Positions 11,541 through 21,975 of a DNA stretch of 64,000 bases are shown here, one piece after another. The stretch comes from Monoplex corrugatus (taxonomy: Eukaryota > Mollusca > Gastropoda > Littorinimorpha > Ranellidae). The stretch is taken from positions 90,895,618-90,959,617 of the forward strand of contig CM060315.1 in NCBI GenBank assembly GCA_030674185.1, in the 5' to 3' direction. Made by a program: the position numbers and the translations under genes. The notes under the pieces are model-generated. The model worked only from the letters and a program-made list of their open reading frames with translations, searched no databases and was not told the origin of the DNA. Numbering within the stretch: the first letter of the stretch is position 1; every line of letters starts with the position of its first letter.

Positions 11541-11985
11541 GAGTCTTTCGGTGTTATATAGAATCAAAACTGTTGTACGAACGTGAACTGCTGACATTCA
11601 ACACGCAAAATCAGAAAAAGTTTGAGCAAGCTGAAATGTTTACCTAAGAAGAATTGTTTAGAGTTCCATAGATAATAAAGAAAACAAGCGAGATAGTCTT
11701 GACAGAGCAAACACAAAAGGAACATTAATGAAGAAGATTAAGGAAAAAAGCAACATTTATAGGACACATTATGAGACAAGAGAAATTAGAGCATCTAGTC
11801 ACAACGGAAAGCTGGAGGGAAAGGGAGCACTGGATAGACCCGAAGGAGAAAATACTGGACGGACTTGCGGAGTCAATAAAGACACAGATGGTGGAAGATG
11901 TACGTGTAGCAACAAAAGATAGAATCGTATGGAGGGTCATGATCACCAGCGCCATGTGACAGAGAACATGATGATGACGATTTGA
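11541..11985 (+). mobile_element. RTE-type LINE copy A2, 3' part (second segment)
   Basis: Continues the RTE frame after LINE B2: a decayed form of the CYIEPILLYGCE block, then LRRTL-type, then TLMKKIK, GHIMRQEKLEHLVTTESWRE and RPKEKILDGLAESIKT. It ends with a GATGATGAC tail at about 11980. Confidence 0.85.
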
Positions 11986-14077
11986 CCTTAAGGGAGCATA
12001 AAATTAATAGAAATTTAACGTGAAATGAGAACAATAAGAAAATGTCATAACAGTAAAAAGTAACTTAAATAGTGTCAAAAGTACCTGAGACAGGTTTTTT
12101 TTATAAACCTTCTTATAAGCAAAGAGCTGAATTTACACTTTTGTTGGTCTTTGTGACTTTGTCCTTGGCGCCATGACATCTAACACTTTTCACTCAAGAT
12201 CCATCCAGAAAGAGCTGAGAAATGTTTGCTACCACGTTTTTTGTCACCTACACACACTTCTATGTCATCAATATGAAAGGTTCTCTTCTCTCCTTCTCCT
12301 TCAAGAAACGTGTCAGCAGCGATTTTTCGGTTGTTTGCGGGAGGATCTCTATCAAATTTAGCCCACAGCTCCAATCCGACAGGGAATGTTTATGCTTGAA
12401 AGGCAACTTTTCCTTCACGTATCTCTTAATCAAAAGGTGTGTCGTTCAAACACCACAGACGATTTTCGACGATTTGTGTTTTCCTTTTCACTCTCATTTA
12501 ATTCTTTCCAGCCATTTGGTAATCACTGACATCCAAATTGGTCAACTCCTAGACAATGACTTCCTATTTGTTAATTGTTTTCTTTCTTCTTTCTGGGGAG
12601 GAAATGTTTGCCTTGATTCCTGCCTCTGGACACTGTGCCTTGCAGATTAGCTTTTGCAAGGCTGAAAGATCTTGTGGGATGGCCTTGCCACATTAGCTAT
12701 CATTTTGTTAAACGATTAGGAGATCATCAAGATTCCAAAGGGCCAGATGAGTTCACGAGGGCGTATTCATTTGTGATATGCTCAGAACATGAGACGCCTA
12801 AGATTGTTGAACAGAACGTAATTTCCATGACACGGATGAAATGCTCAGAACGTGACATGGATTCCTTTCTGCTGCCCTGCTCTGCAGGTCCATGTTTCTC
12901 GGATGTACAGGAAAATTAACATGACACGAGCAGTTCGACTTCCCTTGCGTGTTGATTTTCTCTCCAGACTTCTTGATTCCACATGTTATCCTAGGTGTGT
13001 TGTTACGGCTGCTGCTGAACATCTGTCATGCTTCCTTTACAGTCATTTTGTTGCTCTCCAACGCGTTCAAGCTTTCCTGTCACTGTCCATTGTTTGGTTC
13101 GACCCCGGACATATGCATTTTAAAATTTCCTCATGCTGATTGCTCAGGTTGTCTGGTCTTCGTCTGAGTGTACTTTTCCCCTGCTTGATGTCCACATTAC
13201 AACTGGCTGATGGTCAGTGTCCACAGCTGCTTTTAATGTTGCTCTGAAATCCTTTATAGGGACCATTGTGGATACTCTTGTTAGAACATTAATAGCTTTT
13301 TGGACAATAAAGTGAAAATGCCAATTCAATAAAACAATAGCGCTGTTGTTTTGCGAGTTGTGATCACTTTTGAAGTTTAAATCCTGTGATACAACTATAA
13401 CTATACTTTGCAGCTTTGAAGAAAATATCTGTTTATCTACATTCTTTAAGAAGAACAGAAACAAGTTGGATTTTTTTTTCAAGACTACAGTTACCGGGTA
13501 CATGAGACGTGTCTACACTGAGTGAAGCAGTGAGCCACTCTTAAGAATACTTGCTGGGAATTGACAGATCGTCGATTTTCGATCCCTGGTGGTCTTTGAG
13601 TTGAGATGATAAACTGAGGTCCTGCACTTGGCGTATGTATTAGATCCCCAGCAGTGAAAGACTTGTCCCTGTCAATGGTCTGTAGGAACATCCTTTTTCC
13701 TTGGCAAATCAGAACATATCCCATATATACATCAATTAAAAGGGAGGCGCCATACTAAAGTGATGTGCTTTACCCGGAGACAGCAATCCGCTTTATACGT
13801 GGAAACATTCTATAGTGAAAAAAAAGGTCCAAGAAATGATTACATGAAAGGGGAACGGAACCCATGCTTTAAGGGTTTTTTTTGTCTTTGTCATATTACC
13901 CAGTACAATGTGTATTATACTCAACCAAACAGACATTGTGCGTGTGTGTTTGTATGCACAGATGTTTTGTGCCTGTTCACGTATGCATACACTCATGCGT
14001 AAGCATTTTTCAGTGCACGCATGTGTACGTGTGAACATACGAGAAAAGCATGCAAGCATTTTTTCAATTAGAATTAC
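11986..14077. other. Intron, unassigned ORF scraps
   Basis: No exon or element could be assigned. ORFs of 60-140 codons occur, for example minus 12180-12374 and plus 12222-12650, but they match nothing I recognise. A short minus-strand piece near 13220 (AAVDTDHQPVVMW) resembles the end of a LINE endonuclease domain and may be an old relic. 13860-14060 is mildly (GT)-rich. Confidence 0.5.
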
Positions 14078-14176
14078 CTTTTCCAGAACTTTATTGTTGG
14101 TAGCTATGTCCATCCACTGCTCTTTGCTGACCATCTCTTTCAGTGACTGCCGGGTGTAACGCACCATTTCGTCAAC
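14078..14176 (-). CDS. M13 peptidase exon i: EQWMDIATNNK
   Basis: A 99-bp, 33-codon exon, phase 0 at both ends, with acceptor taacttgaag and donor GAAAAG followed by gtaatt. It reads VDEMVRYTRQSLKEMV and then SKEQWMDIATNNKVLEK. The WMD followed by T--A--K is one of the best conserved M13 stretches (WMDEETR--A-EKA in neprilysin). It leads straight into exon j. Confidence 0.9.
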
Positions 14177-14209
14177 CTTCAAGTTAAGAACGTAGATGTA
14201 TTAGAAGAT

Positions 14210-14718
14210 GAGCTATGTCAATAAAGACATGGACTGTAGTCTATGTAAAAAAAAGGCCTTCAATCCTGAAAGCAATGGCAGATAAAGGCATTGAACAACG
14301 TCATGTCTTTCAACTATACCAAGCTGTAATACCGAGTGTCATCGAGTATGGACTGGGCCTCACTAGGTTGTCACAGACAAACCTGCTAAAACTAGAAAGG
14401 ATACAAAACGAAGCCATGAGAGTGATCCTCGGAACCACAAAAGACACACCCACGGAGACAATGCGATACCTGCTCGACCTTCCTTCAAAACAGAACAAGT
14501 AAAGGTATACTTCAGGGCATTGGAGAACCTAAAAAAACCACTCCACCAGATGGTCGGAACAGCAAAAGGCAACAGACTCCAACGTGGAAAATCATGGATG
14601 GGACAGGCAGAAGACTCCATTCAGCATGTGTGTCAACTGACAGAGTTCAAAGGGACAAAGGAATGGGAAAAATATCCAAACCATTTCAAACATCTGTACA
14701 AAACTATCATACCCAAAA
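14210..14718 (+). mobile_element. Jockey-like LINE, family E, 3' fragment
   Basis: Post-RT region of a Jockey-superfamily-like LINE. It has LYQAVIPSVIEYGLGLTRLS, then KLERIQNEAMRVILGTTKDT and MRYLLDLPS, and in another frame RGKSWMGQAEDSIQHVCQLT. Its other half-type is present as copy E2 (54060-55985, minus). One frameshift near 14500. It abuts RTE copy A3 at about 14719. Confidence 0.8.
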
Positions 14719-14916
14719 CTCTAGGGAGGGCACAACTTTGAGACAGGTTGATAAGTTTAAATGTCTGGGAATGGTCATCTCACCAGACGGCAGATGCACA
14801 TCAGAAATAGCCAGTAGGATCGGCCAAGCCAAAACAGCATTCAAGAAAATGAAAAGCGTTCTTACCAACAAATGCCTATCAGTTAACATCAGAAAGAGAG
14901 TTCTTGAATGTTATAT
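14719..14916 (+). mobile_element. RTE-type LINE copy A3, left part
   Basis: Sense fragment of family A: LRQVDKFKCLGMVISPDGRC, then IASRIGQAKTAFKKMKSVLT and VNIRKRVLECYM. It is interrupted after TTGAATGTTATAT (14904-14916) by LINE D and resumes at 18101 with the same 13 bases. Confidence 0.9.
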
Positions 14917-17900
14917 GCATATATATAGTGGAAGGTATTGAGCCTTTTCTCCTGATGAGCATGCGTGGTCCACGCCTCGCTGCCATACAGCAAGGTGCTG
15001 AGGACACAGGCGTTGTATACAGCCATCTTTGTCTTCGTGGTCAGCTTGGGATTTGTCCACACCCTTTGTGTGAGGCGGGCTAGTGTTGTGGCTGCCTTAC
15101 CGATCCTCTTGTCGATCTCTGTGTCAAGGGAGATGTTATCGGTGATGGTGGACCCAAGATATGTGAATTGATGGATGGCTTCAAGCTCGTAGTCATCAAT
15201 GGTGATGGCTGGTGGAGATGGCGTGTCTTGGCGTGTTTGTCTTCTTAAGACTGATGGTCAGACCAAAATCTTTGCAGGCCTGGGAGAAGCGGTCCATTAG
15301 TGACTGTAAGTCCCGCTGAGTGTGGGTCACAACTGCGGCATCGTCGGCAAATAGCATGACTCTGATGAGGGCTTCACGGACTTTTGTCCTTGCTCTGAGG
15401 CGGGCGAGGTTGAAGAGCCTGCCATCTGGTCTGGTCCGCAGGTGGATCCCTTCTTGCTCTGTGCTGAACGCATGCCTCAGGAGGAGAGCGAAGAAGATTC
15501 CAAAGAGGGTTGGGGCCAGGACGCAGCCTTGTTTCACACCGCTGCGTACGTCGAAGGGCTTGGAGAGGTTTCCGTTGAACTGCACCGTCCCTTTCATGTT
15601 GGAGTGGAAGGACTCAATTAAGCTGTGCAGTTTGGGGGGGGGGGGGGGCAGCCGATTTTTCGGAGAACCCTGAAAAGGCCATCTCTGCTGACTAGGTCAA
15701 AAGCCTTGGTGAGGTCAATGAATGCCACATACAGGGGCATCCGCTGCTCTCTGCACTTCTCCTGGATTTGGCGAAGGGAAAAGACCATGTCTTCCGTGGA
15801 TCTCTCTGCTCGAAAACCACACTGTGATTCCGGGTAGACGCGTTCAGCCAGTTTCTGCAGGCGGATTAGGAGGACCCGAGCGTAGACTTTGCCAACAATG
15901 CTGAGGAGCGAGATACCTCTGTAGTTGTTGCAGTCGCTCCTTTCGCCCTTGTTTTTGTACAGGGTGACGATCTTGGCGTCCCTCATGTCCTGTGGTACAG
16001 CTCCCTCATTCCAACACTGACAGAGGACTGCGTGCAAAGGGTGCAGAAGAGAGGTCTTGCAGTGCCTGATGAGGTCTGGGGGAATTCCGTCGTTGCCAGG
16101 TGCCTTGCCTGATGCTAGGCTATCAATGGCCTTGCTGAGTTCGTCCGCAGTTGGCTCTGCGTCAAGTTCTTCCATTACCGGCATGCACTTGATGGCATCG
16201 AGGGCTGAGGGGGACACCATGTTCTGTGTGGAGTAGAGGTCGGAGTAGTGTTTCCGCCCATCTCTCCATCTGTTGGCTAGGATCGCTGATTAATTCCCCA
16301 GTGGAGGATTTGGGGGGGGGGGGCGATCTTGCTCTGCGTTGGACCCAGTGCCTTCTTGATGTTGCCTCTTTCAGCAGCACTCTGTATCTCTTCGCTGAGC
16401 TCTGTCCAGTACTCGTTTGCGCAGCGCCTGGCATTAAGCTGAACCTTACTTCTGGCAGCCCTGAGGATTTGCAGGTTCTTCTCACTGGATGACCGCTTAT
16501 ACTTGGTGAGTGCGGCGCGTTTGGCCTCAACAGTGGGAGTCATCTCTGATGATTTGGCCTCAAACCAGTCGTGGGACTTCACAGTTTTCTTCCCAAAGGT
16601 GGCCATAACAATGCGGTGCATAGTGTCTCGTAGCGTTTCCCATCTCTCTGTGGCAGAGTCTCTGGGCTGCAATGCATCGTATTCTCTCTGAAAGGCCTCT
16701 GCGAACTGTTCTACAAGATCTGGCTGAGACATCTTGCTGACGTCAATGCGAGGGTTCCCTTGTTTCTTTGAGCAGTGGAACTTCTTTGGTTGCAGCCTGA
16801 TCTTGCAACATACCAGAGAGTGTCTGTGTCGCAGTCTGTGCTGTGATAAGAGCGAGTGTAGAGAACGTTTTTGATAGCGTCTTACTAGGATCAAATCCAG
16901 TTGGTGCCAATGTTTTGAGCGGGGTGCCTCCAGGAGACTTTGTGCTGAGGCTTCGTCTTGAAGAAGGAGTTGGCGATGCACAGTTCGTAGCAGGCGCAAA
17001 ACTCAAGCAGTCGCTGTCCATTCCCATTCATTTTCCCCACTCCAAAGGAACCGAGGCAGGAGGGCCATGAGTCATTGTCTGCACCCACTCTGGCGTTGAA
17101 GTCGCCCAGGAGAACAAGTTGTTCTGTCCTGGGGATGTTCCTTATGGTTGATGCAAGATTTTCGTAGAACTCATCCTTGGCGTCTGGAGAGGCGGACAGA
17201 GTTCGGGCATAAACGCTGATGAGAGTGACATAGCCTTCGGTGGTGTTGAGGCGGAGAGTCAAGAGTCGCTCTGAACTGCCGCTGCCTGGTTCAATCATGT
17301 TCAGCAGGCTGTTCCTTACTGCAAAGCCTACTCCGTACTCTCTTGGGGCATCAGAACTCTTTCCTTGCCAGAAGAAGGTGTAGTCCCTTTCCTTTAGTGT
17401 TCCTGAGTCAGCCAGCCGTGTTTCCTGTAAAGTGGCAATGTCCACATTGAGCCTCTTTAGCTCGCTGTTTATGACGGCGGTCTTTCTGGCGTCGCTGATG
17501 TCTTGCAGATCTTGGGAGAGCCCAGGCATCATTGTTCGGACATTCCAACAGCCCAGTTTCACTGCTGATCCTTTTCCTGATCCGTTTCTTGAATTTGAAT
17601 TTTTCTTTTTGCCTGGTGCGGTAATTAACGACCTGCTTGTCAGATTTTCTCCTAATCTTCATGCACCCAATGAAGAAGGCAGGTCGTGGCGGGACAACAC
17701 CTAATTGGCTGGGGGCTGCCCAGCTTAGGCGGGCGGTAGCTGTCCAGTAAGACACGAAGGTCTCTCCCACCGTCAAAAGCAACCCCTGGCGTCAGCTCTA
17801 CGCCAGTTGAGCAATGACTTATCACCGGTATCTGTTGCTTCCCGTGTTGTGCCGACACTAGTGTTAGTAGCGAGGCTGGAGTGTCCTCTCCAGGTCGTAG

Positions 17901-18100
17901 GTGCAGAGTGTTTGTGGATGAATGGACGGATGTTAGCCTGGGCAGTGTAATATCGAAGACAGGCTGTTGCCCATGCAACTTGTCCCCCCTCTCCACCTCG
18001 CTGACAGATCCAAAGGAACAGCAGGGCTGTTACGTTTTGGTGTCAACGCGGCCGCAGGAGCTGCCGGAAAGTGACAAAGTTTGCCATCCAACCGCCTTAG
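14917..18100 (-). mobile_element. LINE family D inserted in RTE copy A3
   Basis: About 3.2 kb APE-type LINE, antisense. Endonuclease (16891-17562): KLGCWNVRTM, TLQETRLAD, VLLGDFNARVGADNDSW and SWRHP. Linker (16277-16999). RT (15618-16220, 15196-15597): GKAPGNDGIPPDLIRH, YRGISLLSIVGKVYARVL, FIDLTKAFDLVSRDGL, SGVKQGCVLAPTLFGIFFAL and MLFADDAAVVTH. Catalytic D and FADD are kept, but C-run expansions at 15637-15648 and 16311-16322 (G on the plus strand) break the frame. The 3' end is missing: it stops within the C-terminal ORF (QEKRLN). Flanked by a perfect 13-bp target duplication, 14904-14916 and 18101-18113. Confidence 0.92.
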
Positions 18101-18527
18101 TTGAATGTTATATAGAACCGATATTGTTACACGGTTGTGAGATGTGGACAATCAACACGCAAAGTCAGAACAAGACTGAGGCATCCAAAATGTGGTTTCT
18201 AAGAAGAACGTTGAGAGTTCCTTGGACAGCAAAGGAAACAAACGAGACAGTCTTGATGGAGGCAGACACAAGAAGATCATTGATAAAGAAGATTAGGAAA
18301 AGACAAACAACATTTATAGGCCATTTTATGAGGAAAGGGGCATTAGAGCACCTGGTCAAAACAGGAAATCTGGAGAGAAAGAGAAGGCCATGTAGACCCA
18401 GGGAGAAAATATTGGACGGACTTACAGGGTTTCTGAAGTCAGATGTACTTGCAGCGACAAGGGATAGATTTATATGGAGGGCCATGATCGCCAACGCCAT
18501 GCGGTGAGGCATATGATGATGATGATG
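18101..18527 (+). mobile_element. RTE-type LINE copy A3, right part
   Basis: Open frame over the C-terminal domain: VECYIEPILLHGCEMWTINT, MWFLRRTLRVPWTAKETNET, RKRQTTFIGHFMRKGALEHL and RPREKILDGLTGF. It ends RDRFIWRAMIANAMR and a (GATGAT)n tail at 18515-18527. One of the best preserved RTE 3' ends in the window. Confidence 0.92.
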
Positions 18528-18554
18528 TTATATCTATCTATCTGTCTATCTATC

Positions 18555-18605
<51 letters not shown>

Positions 18606-18711
18606 GTATTTATCTATCTATCTATCTATCTATTATTTATCTATCTATCTATCTCTATCTATCTATGTATTTATCTATCTGTCTATCTATCTATTTATCT
18701 ATTTATCTATC

Positions 18712-18742
<31 letters not shown>

Positions 18743-18745
18743 CTT

Positions 18746-18778
<33 letters not shown>

Positions 18779-18895
18779 GTATACATATATGTATAAATGT
18801 ATGTGTATGTATGTATGTATTACATATATTATGTATATATATATATGTATATATATATGTGTGTGTGTGTGTGTGAATATGTGTGTGTGCATGCG
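18528..18895. repeat. (TATC)n then (TA)/(GT) microsatellite
   Basis: About 250 bp of TATC units with TTTATC and GTATTTATC variants, then TATG/TA and GTGT runs. It starts directly at the RTE tail. Confidence 0.95.
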
Positions 18896-18964
18896 TGGGT
18901 GTATTCATTCATGTACTTATTTATGCATATATGTATATATATTACATATGGACATATATATATA

Positions 18965-19895
18965 CTGGGGAACCTTGTCATTCCTAGGATAGGCTGTCAA
19001 GCACCAGGAGAAGTCAAACGCTCCAACCCAGCGGGTCTCTGGGTGGCGGATAGGGGAATGCCCTGTAATGGGGTAGCTGCGAATATTCAATAAGCAGCCC
19101 CGGACCAAATCATGGGAGGCCCTTTGGCAAGGCCGAGCACCCATCAGTCACCCTTGCTAGGGTTACAGGGAAACCATGGTGAGCAGCATGGCGGATGTGC
19201 GCATCAGCGGAGGAACTTTGTCTAGTCAACGGTGAAGTACACAAGACGCTGGACAGAGATGCCTAGGGTCACCTGGTTCAGTCAGAGAACCACAGCTTAC
19301 AATTGTATGGAGTGGCGACCGCAAGTGATTATCTAGCCAATGAAAGCAATGAAATGACACAGAACACCAGAATCGGAAATGCCTGGGGCGCTCTAAATCA
19401 ACTGGACCAAATTTGGAAATCCAATCTACCAGACAACCTGAAAAGGAACTTCTTCCGAGCAGCAGTAGAGTCCGTTATTACATATGGCTCAATCTCTTGG
19501 ACCCTAACAACGATATTGGAGAAGAAGATTGATGGAGCATGCACACGAATGCTGAGTGCAGCCCTGAACAAATCCTGGAGAGAACATCCAACTAACAAAG
19601 AGTTATATGGTAAGATCCCACCAATCAGTAAATCAATGCGTCAACAAAGACTGCGCTTCGCGGGACACTACCGTGTAGCAAAGAAGAACTGGTGGGGGAT
19701 GTTCTACTATGGAGACCCAGCCATGGCAAACAAAGACCGGGACGTCCAAAGAAGACCTTCATCGACCAACTGATCGATGATACGGGCTGTCAGTATGATG
19801 AACTACCTACTGCAATGTCTGACAGAGAAGGATGGAAGAAACGTGTCATGGATAGCCGAGCAAGCTCGACATGATGATGATGATGATGATATATC
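18965..19895 (+). mobile_element. LINE family G, deletion derivative
   Basis: A 5' UTR-like, GC-richer stretch (18975-19290) is joined directly to a C-terminal LINE frame (19303-19773): [60 protein letters not shown] and [13 protein letters not shown], then (shifted) RPKKTFIDQLIDDTGCQYDE and RASST. It ends in (ATG)n at 19872-19890. No endonuclease or RT core is present between, so it is a short non-autonomous copy. That the 5' stretch belongs to the same family is inferred. Confidence 0.72.
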
Positions 19896-19897
19896 TG

Positions 19898-19899
<2 letters not shown>

Positions 19900-19972
<73 letters not shown>
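19900..19972. repeat. (GT)n microsatellite
   Basis: Over 70 bp of pure GT next to the (ATG)n tail of LINE G. Confidence 0.97.
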
Positions 19973-19974
<2 letters not shown>

Positions 19975-20346
19975 CTTGTTTAGCCTGGCTCCATGACAAA
20001 GCTTTTGTAATCATTAGGAAGTACAATATTTAATAGTCTGTTTATGTTTCCTCAAAACGTGTGTCTCTGAAGACCACAGAAATGATTTGGCAGTAGTCCT
20101 GGTTTTTTTCTGATGAGTGACATCCAGGTGAGTTGGCACCAATACTCATGTTGACAGACTGACTCTGGAAACGCAAAGGAAGGAACATGATAAGTCAACA
20201 GATCAGATTAACATGATGAAGCCAAAACCTCTAAAACGAATTGGCAAACAAACAAATAAACATTTTTTGCCAAATGAAGTAAATAAAAAAATAACACAGA
20301 AAACAGGAGCAAACAGACAGTCAAAGGTAGCAAGAAAATGGACAAC

Positions 20347-20475
20347 CTTGTTTTTGTCAGCAGGAGTGAAGTCTTTGCTGACGTAGTAGAGTTCCAGGAT
20401 AAAGCTGAAACGATTTTCCACCACTCTCAAGCATGTCTTCCAGCGAAGTGTTGGCTCGCTTTTTCCGTAATACAG
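20347..20475 (-). CDS. M13 peptidase exon h: RWKTCLRVVE
   Basis: A 129-bp, 43-codon exon, phase 0, with acceptor tgtccacag and donor AACAAG followed by gttgtc. It starts LYYGKSEPTLRWKTC and ends YYVSKDFTPADKNK. The R-W--C motif is a strong M13 signature; its cysteine is part of a conserved disulphide and is followed by the G/E-LY- helix. The donor GTTGTC is weak by eye, but the next exon starts in frame and continues the family alignment. Confidence 0.88.
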
Positions 20476-20767
20476 CTGTGGACACATTGTTTTTCATCAG
20501 CGATTAAAAAATAATTGTGAGATAATTTTAGAATGGAATCTTACAAATCAACAGAAGATACAGATAAAATACTTGTCAGGTTTTCAGGATAATCAAACAG
20601 TATTAAAAACAGGATCACATAAGCAGTAAAAAAACTCTGGAGAGAGCAGGACAGCGGAAGGTCCTCAGAGGAGACACCCCCGTCAACCAAGTGTTTCGTC
20701 CCTTAACTCATGACTCTTGGATGCCTCTCTGCTGTCACCATTTTTTGAAATAGAAATGAGTCCTCCG

Positions 20768-20849
20768 GGAATCGAACCTGCGCATCCTCAGCGGTCATGT
20801 TTCTCAAGATATAATCACCCTTTGGACAGATGCCTTAACCACTTGGCTA
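20768..20849 (-). promoter_or_regulatory. tRNA-like RNA polymerase III box A and box B
   Basis: On the minus strand: box A TAGCCAAGTGG (20839-20849) and box B GGTTCGATTCC (20768-20778), 60 bases apart. Box A matches the tRNA-Ser/Leu D arm (GCCNAGTGGTTAAGGC) and box B is a perfect consensus. It is not a functional tRNA: no acceptor stem closes and no anticodon arm is evident. The spacing would suit a tRNA with a long variable arm. Confidence 0.8.
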
Positions 20850-21852
20850 TCAGTCATCAGCAACGTATTGGGGAATTTTAAGCCTTATGAAGTTCACTTT
20901 TGTTTCTCCTGGTCCAGATCCAGCTGAAGCTTTTCTCCACTGATTCTGCCATTGCCTTTAGAGCTCTGGTCCCTCTCTCTCCCCGAAATCGAGAGCTGCT
21001 TCATGAGATCTTAGGCTGATGTGCGTATCAATCCCCTTGCTCCAGCTTCTATGGCGAGGACTTTGGCTTGAAAGCCAGATGTTCTCAAGTTGCTGGCTAG
21101 ACTTGTATACTTTTCAGTCTTGGAGATATGGGTTTCCTCCATGCCACTTTCGTATGGTACAGTTAGCTCGATTAGAATCACTTGTTTGGATGAATGGGAG
21201 AGGACACTATGTCCAGTCTCATGCCACTCTTGCTGATGATTTCTGGGTGTTTTTTCATTGTGGGAGACCTGCTGTGCACTCCCAGTCGTCTGCTTTACCC
21301 AGCAAACCCCACTTCTGTGATCTAGGTGTTACATCCTTTTCAGGCCTCATTTTCTTGCGTCCTGCCGTGTAGAAGGCTGTTGGAACTTCTGGTGGCGAGG
21401 TGTTTCCTCCAGCAGAGCTGGTCGCAGTGTTGAATGCTTGTGCGATCTCTTGAAGTACTTGATTGTGCCTCCACGTATACCTTCCTTGGGTTAGCGCTAC
21501 CTTGCATGAGTTCAGGACATGTTCCACTGTCTGTCTGCCCTGGCAGAGTGGGCAAGCAGGTTTATCTGATTTCCCCCATTTCACCAGATTAGCATTCGAG
21601 GGCAGGAGGATGAAACTAATTCTGAGAGGGGCCATATGCCACAAGTCATTCCAGCCTAGACTTCTTTGGACTGCATTTTCCCTTAGTCGCCCACTGCCTC
21701 TGTTGGCCTTGCTGAACTGCCTCCTGAGGTCTTGGGCCATCCTATTCTTTCTTCATCTCTTGTATTACCATCTCTTTTTGCCCTGGCGTTGGCCTTTGAC
21801 CACTGTTCCTTTTTTGTTGATCCAAGCCCCTGCTTTCTGGTCTTACATTTAC

Positions 21853-21880
21853 GCTTGACAAAGGCCAGTTGGCCGAAAAT
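21853..21880 (+). other. Hammerhead-core-like motif
   Basis: CTTGACAAAGGCCAGTTGG followed by CCGAAAA has the layout CUGANGA, GC stem, GAAA of hammerhead ribozymes found in Penelope-like elements. The first box is degenerate (TTGACAA), and stems I and III are not evident. Confidence 0.3.
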
Positions 21881-21975
21881 TTGCCTGTCTTGTCTGGTTG
21901 TATTAAATCGCGTTCTGAGCCTAGTTTCGTGTTTCTCTGATTCATTTCTTTCAATGTATTTAAGCTTCCTTTTTT

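Larger units (their letters stand above)
20637..21975 (-). mobile_element. LINE family H copy H1: restriction-like endonuclease end plus tRNA-like 3' UTR
   Basis: Antisense 3' part of a LINE whose C-terminus looks like the RLE-type group (R2/R4/NeSL-like). The ORF at 21255-21740 has WNDLWHMAPLRISFILLPSN, then the CCHC motif CPLCQGRQTVEHVLNSC (C-x2-C-x7-H-x4-C) and QGRYTWRHNQVLQEIAQAFN. Downstream, about 21100-21220, is RLDIV followed by VILIELTVPYE, the PD...E core of the nuclease with P changed to L. After the ORF come a UTR and a tRNA-like module at 20768-20849, then about 130 bp to the 3' end at 20637. Copy H2 (45597-46400) has the same order. Confidence 0.78.

Noticed and set aside
12180..13503. 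Cluster of 60-140 codon ORFs on both strands
   Set aside because: None gives a family-like sequence. One short piece (TDHQPVV) hints at a LINE endonuclease, but this is too little for a call.
20768..20849. Functional tRNA gene
   Set aside because: Box A and B are good, but no acceptor stem pairs and no anticodon loop is visible; it is part of LINE H.
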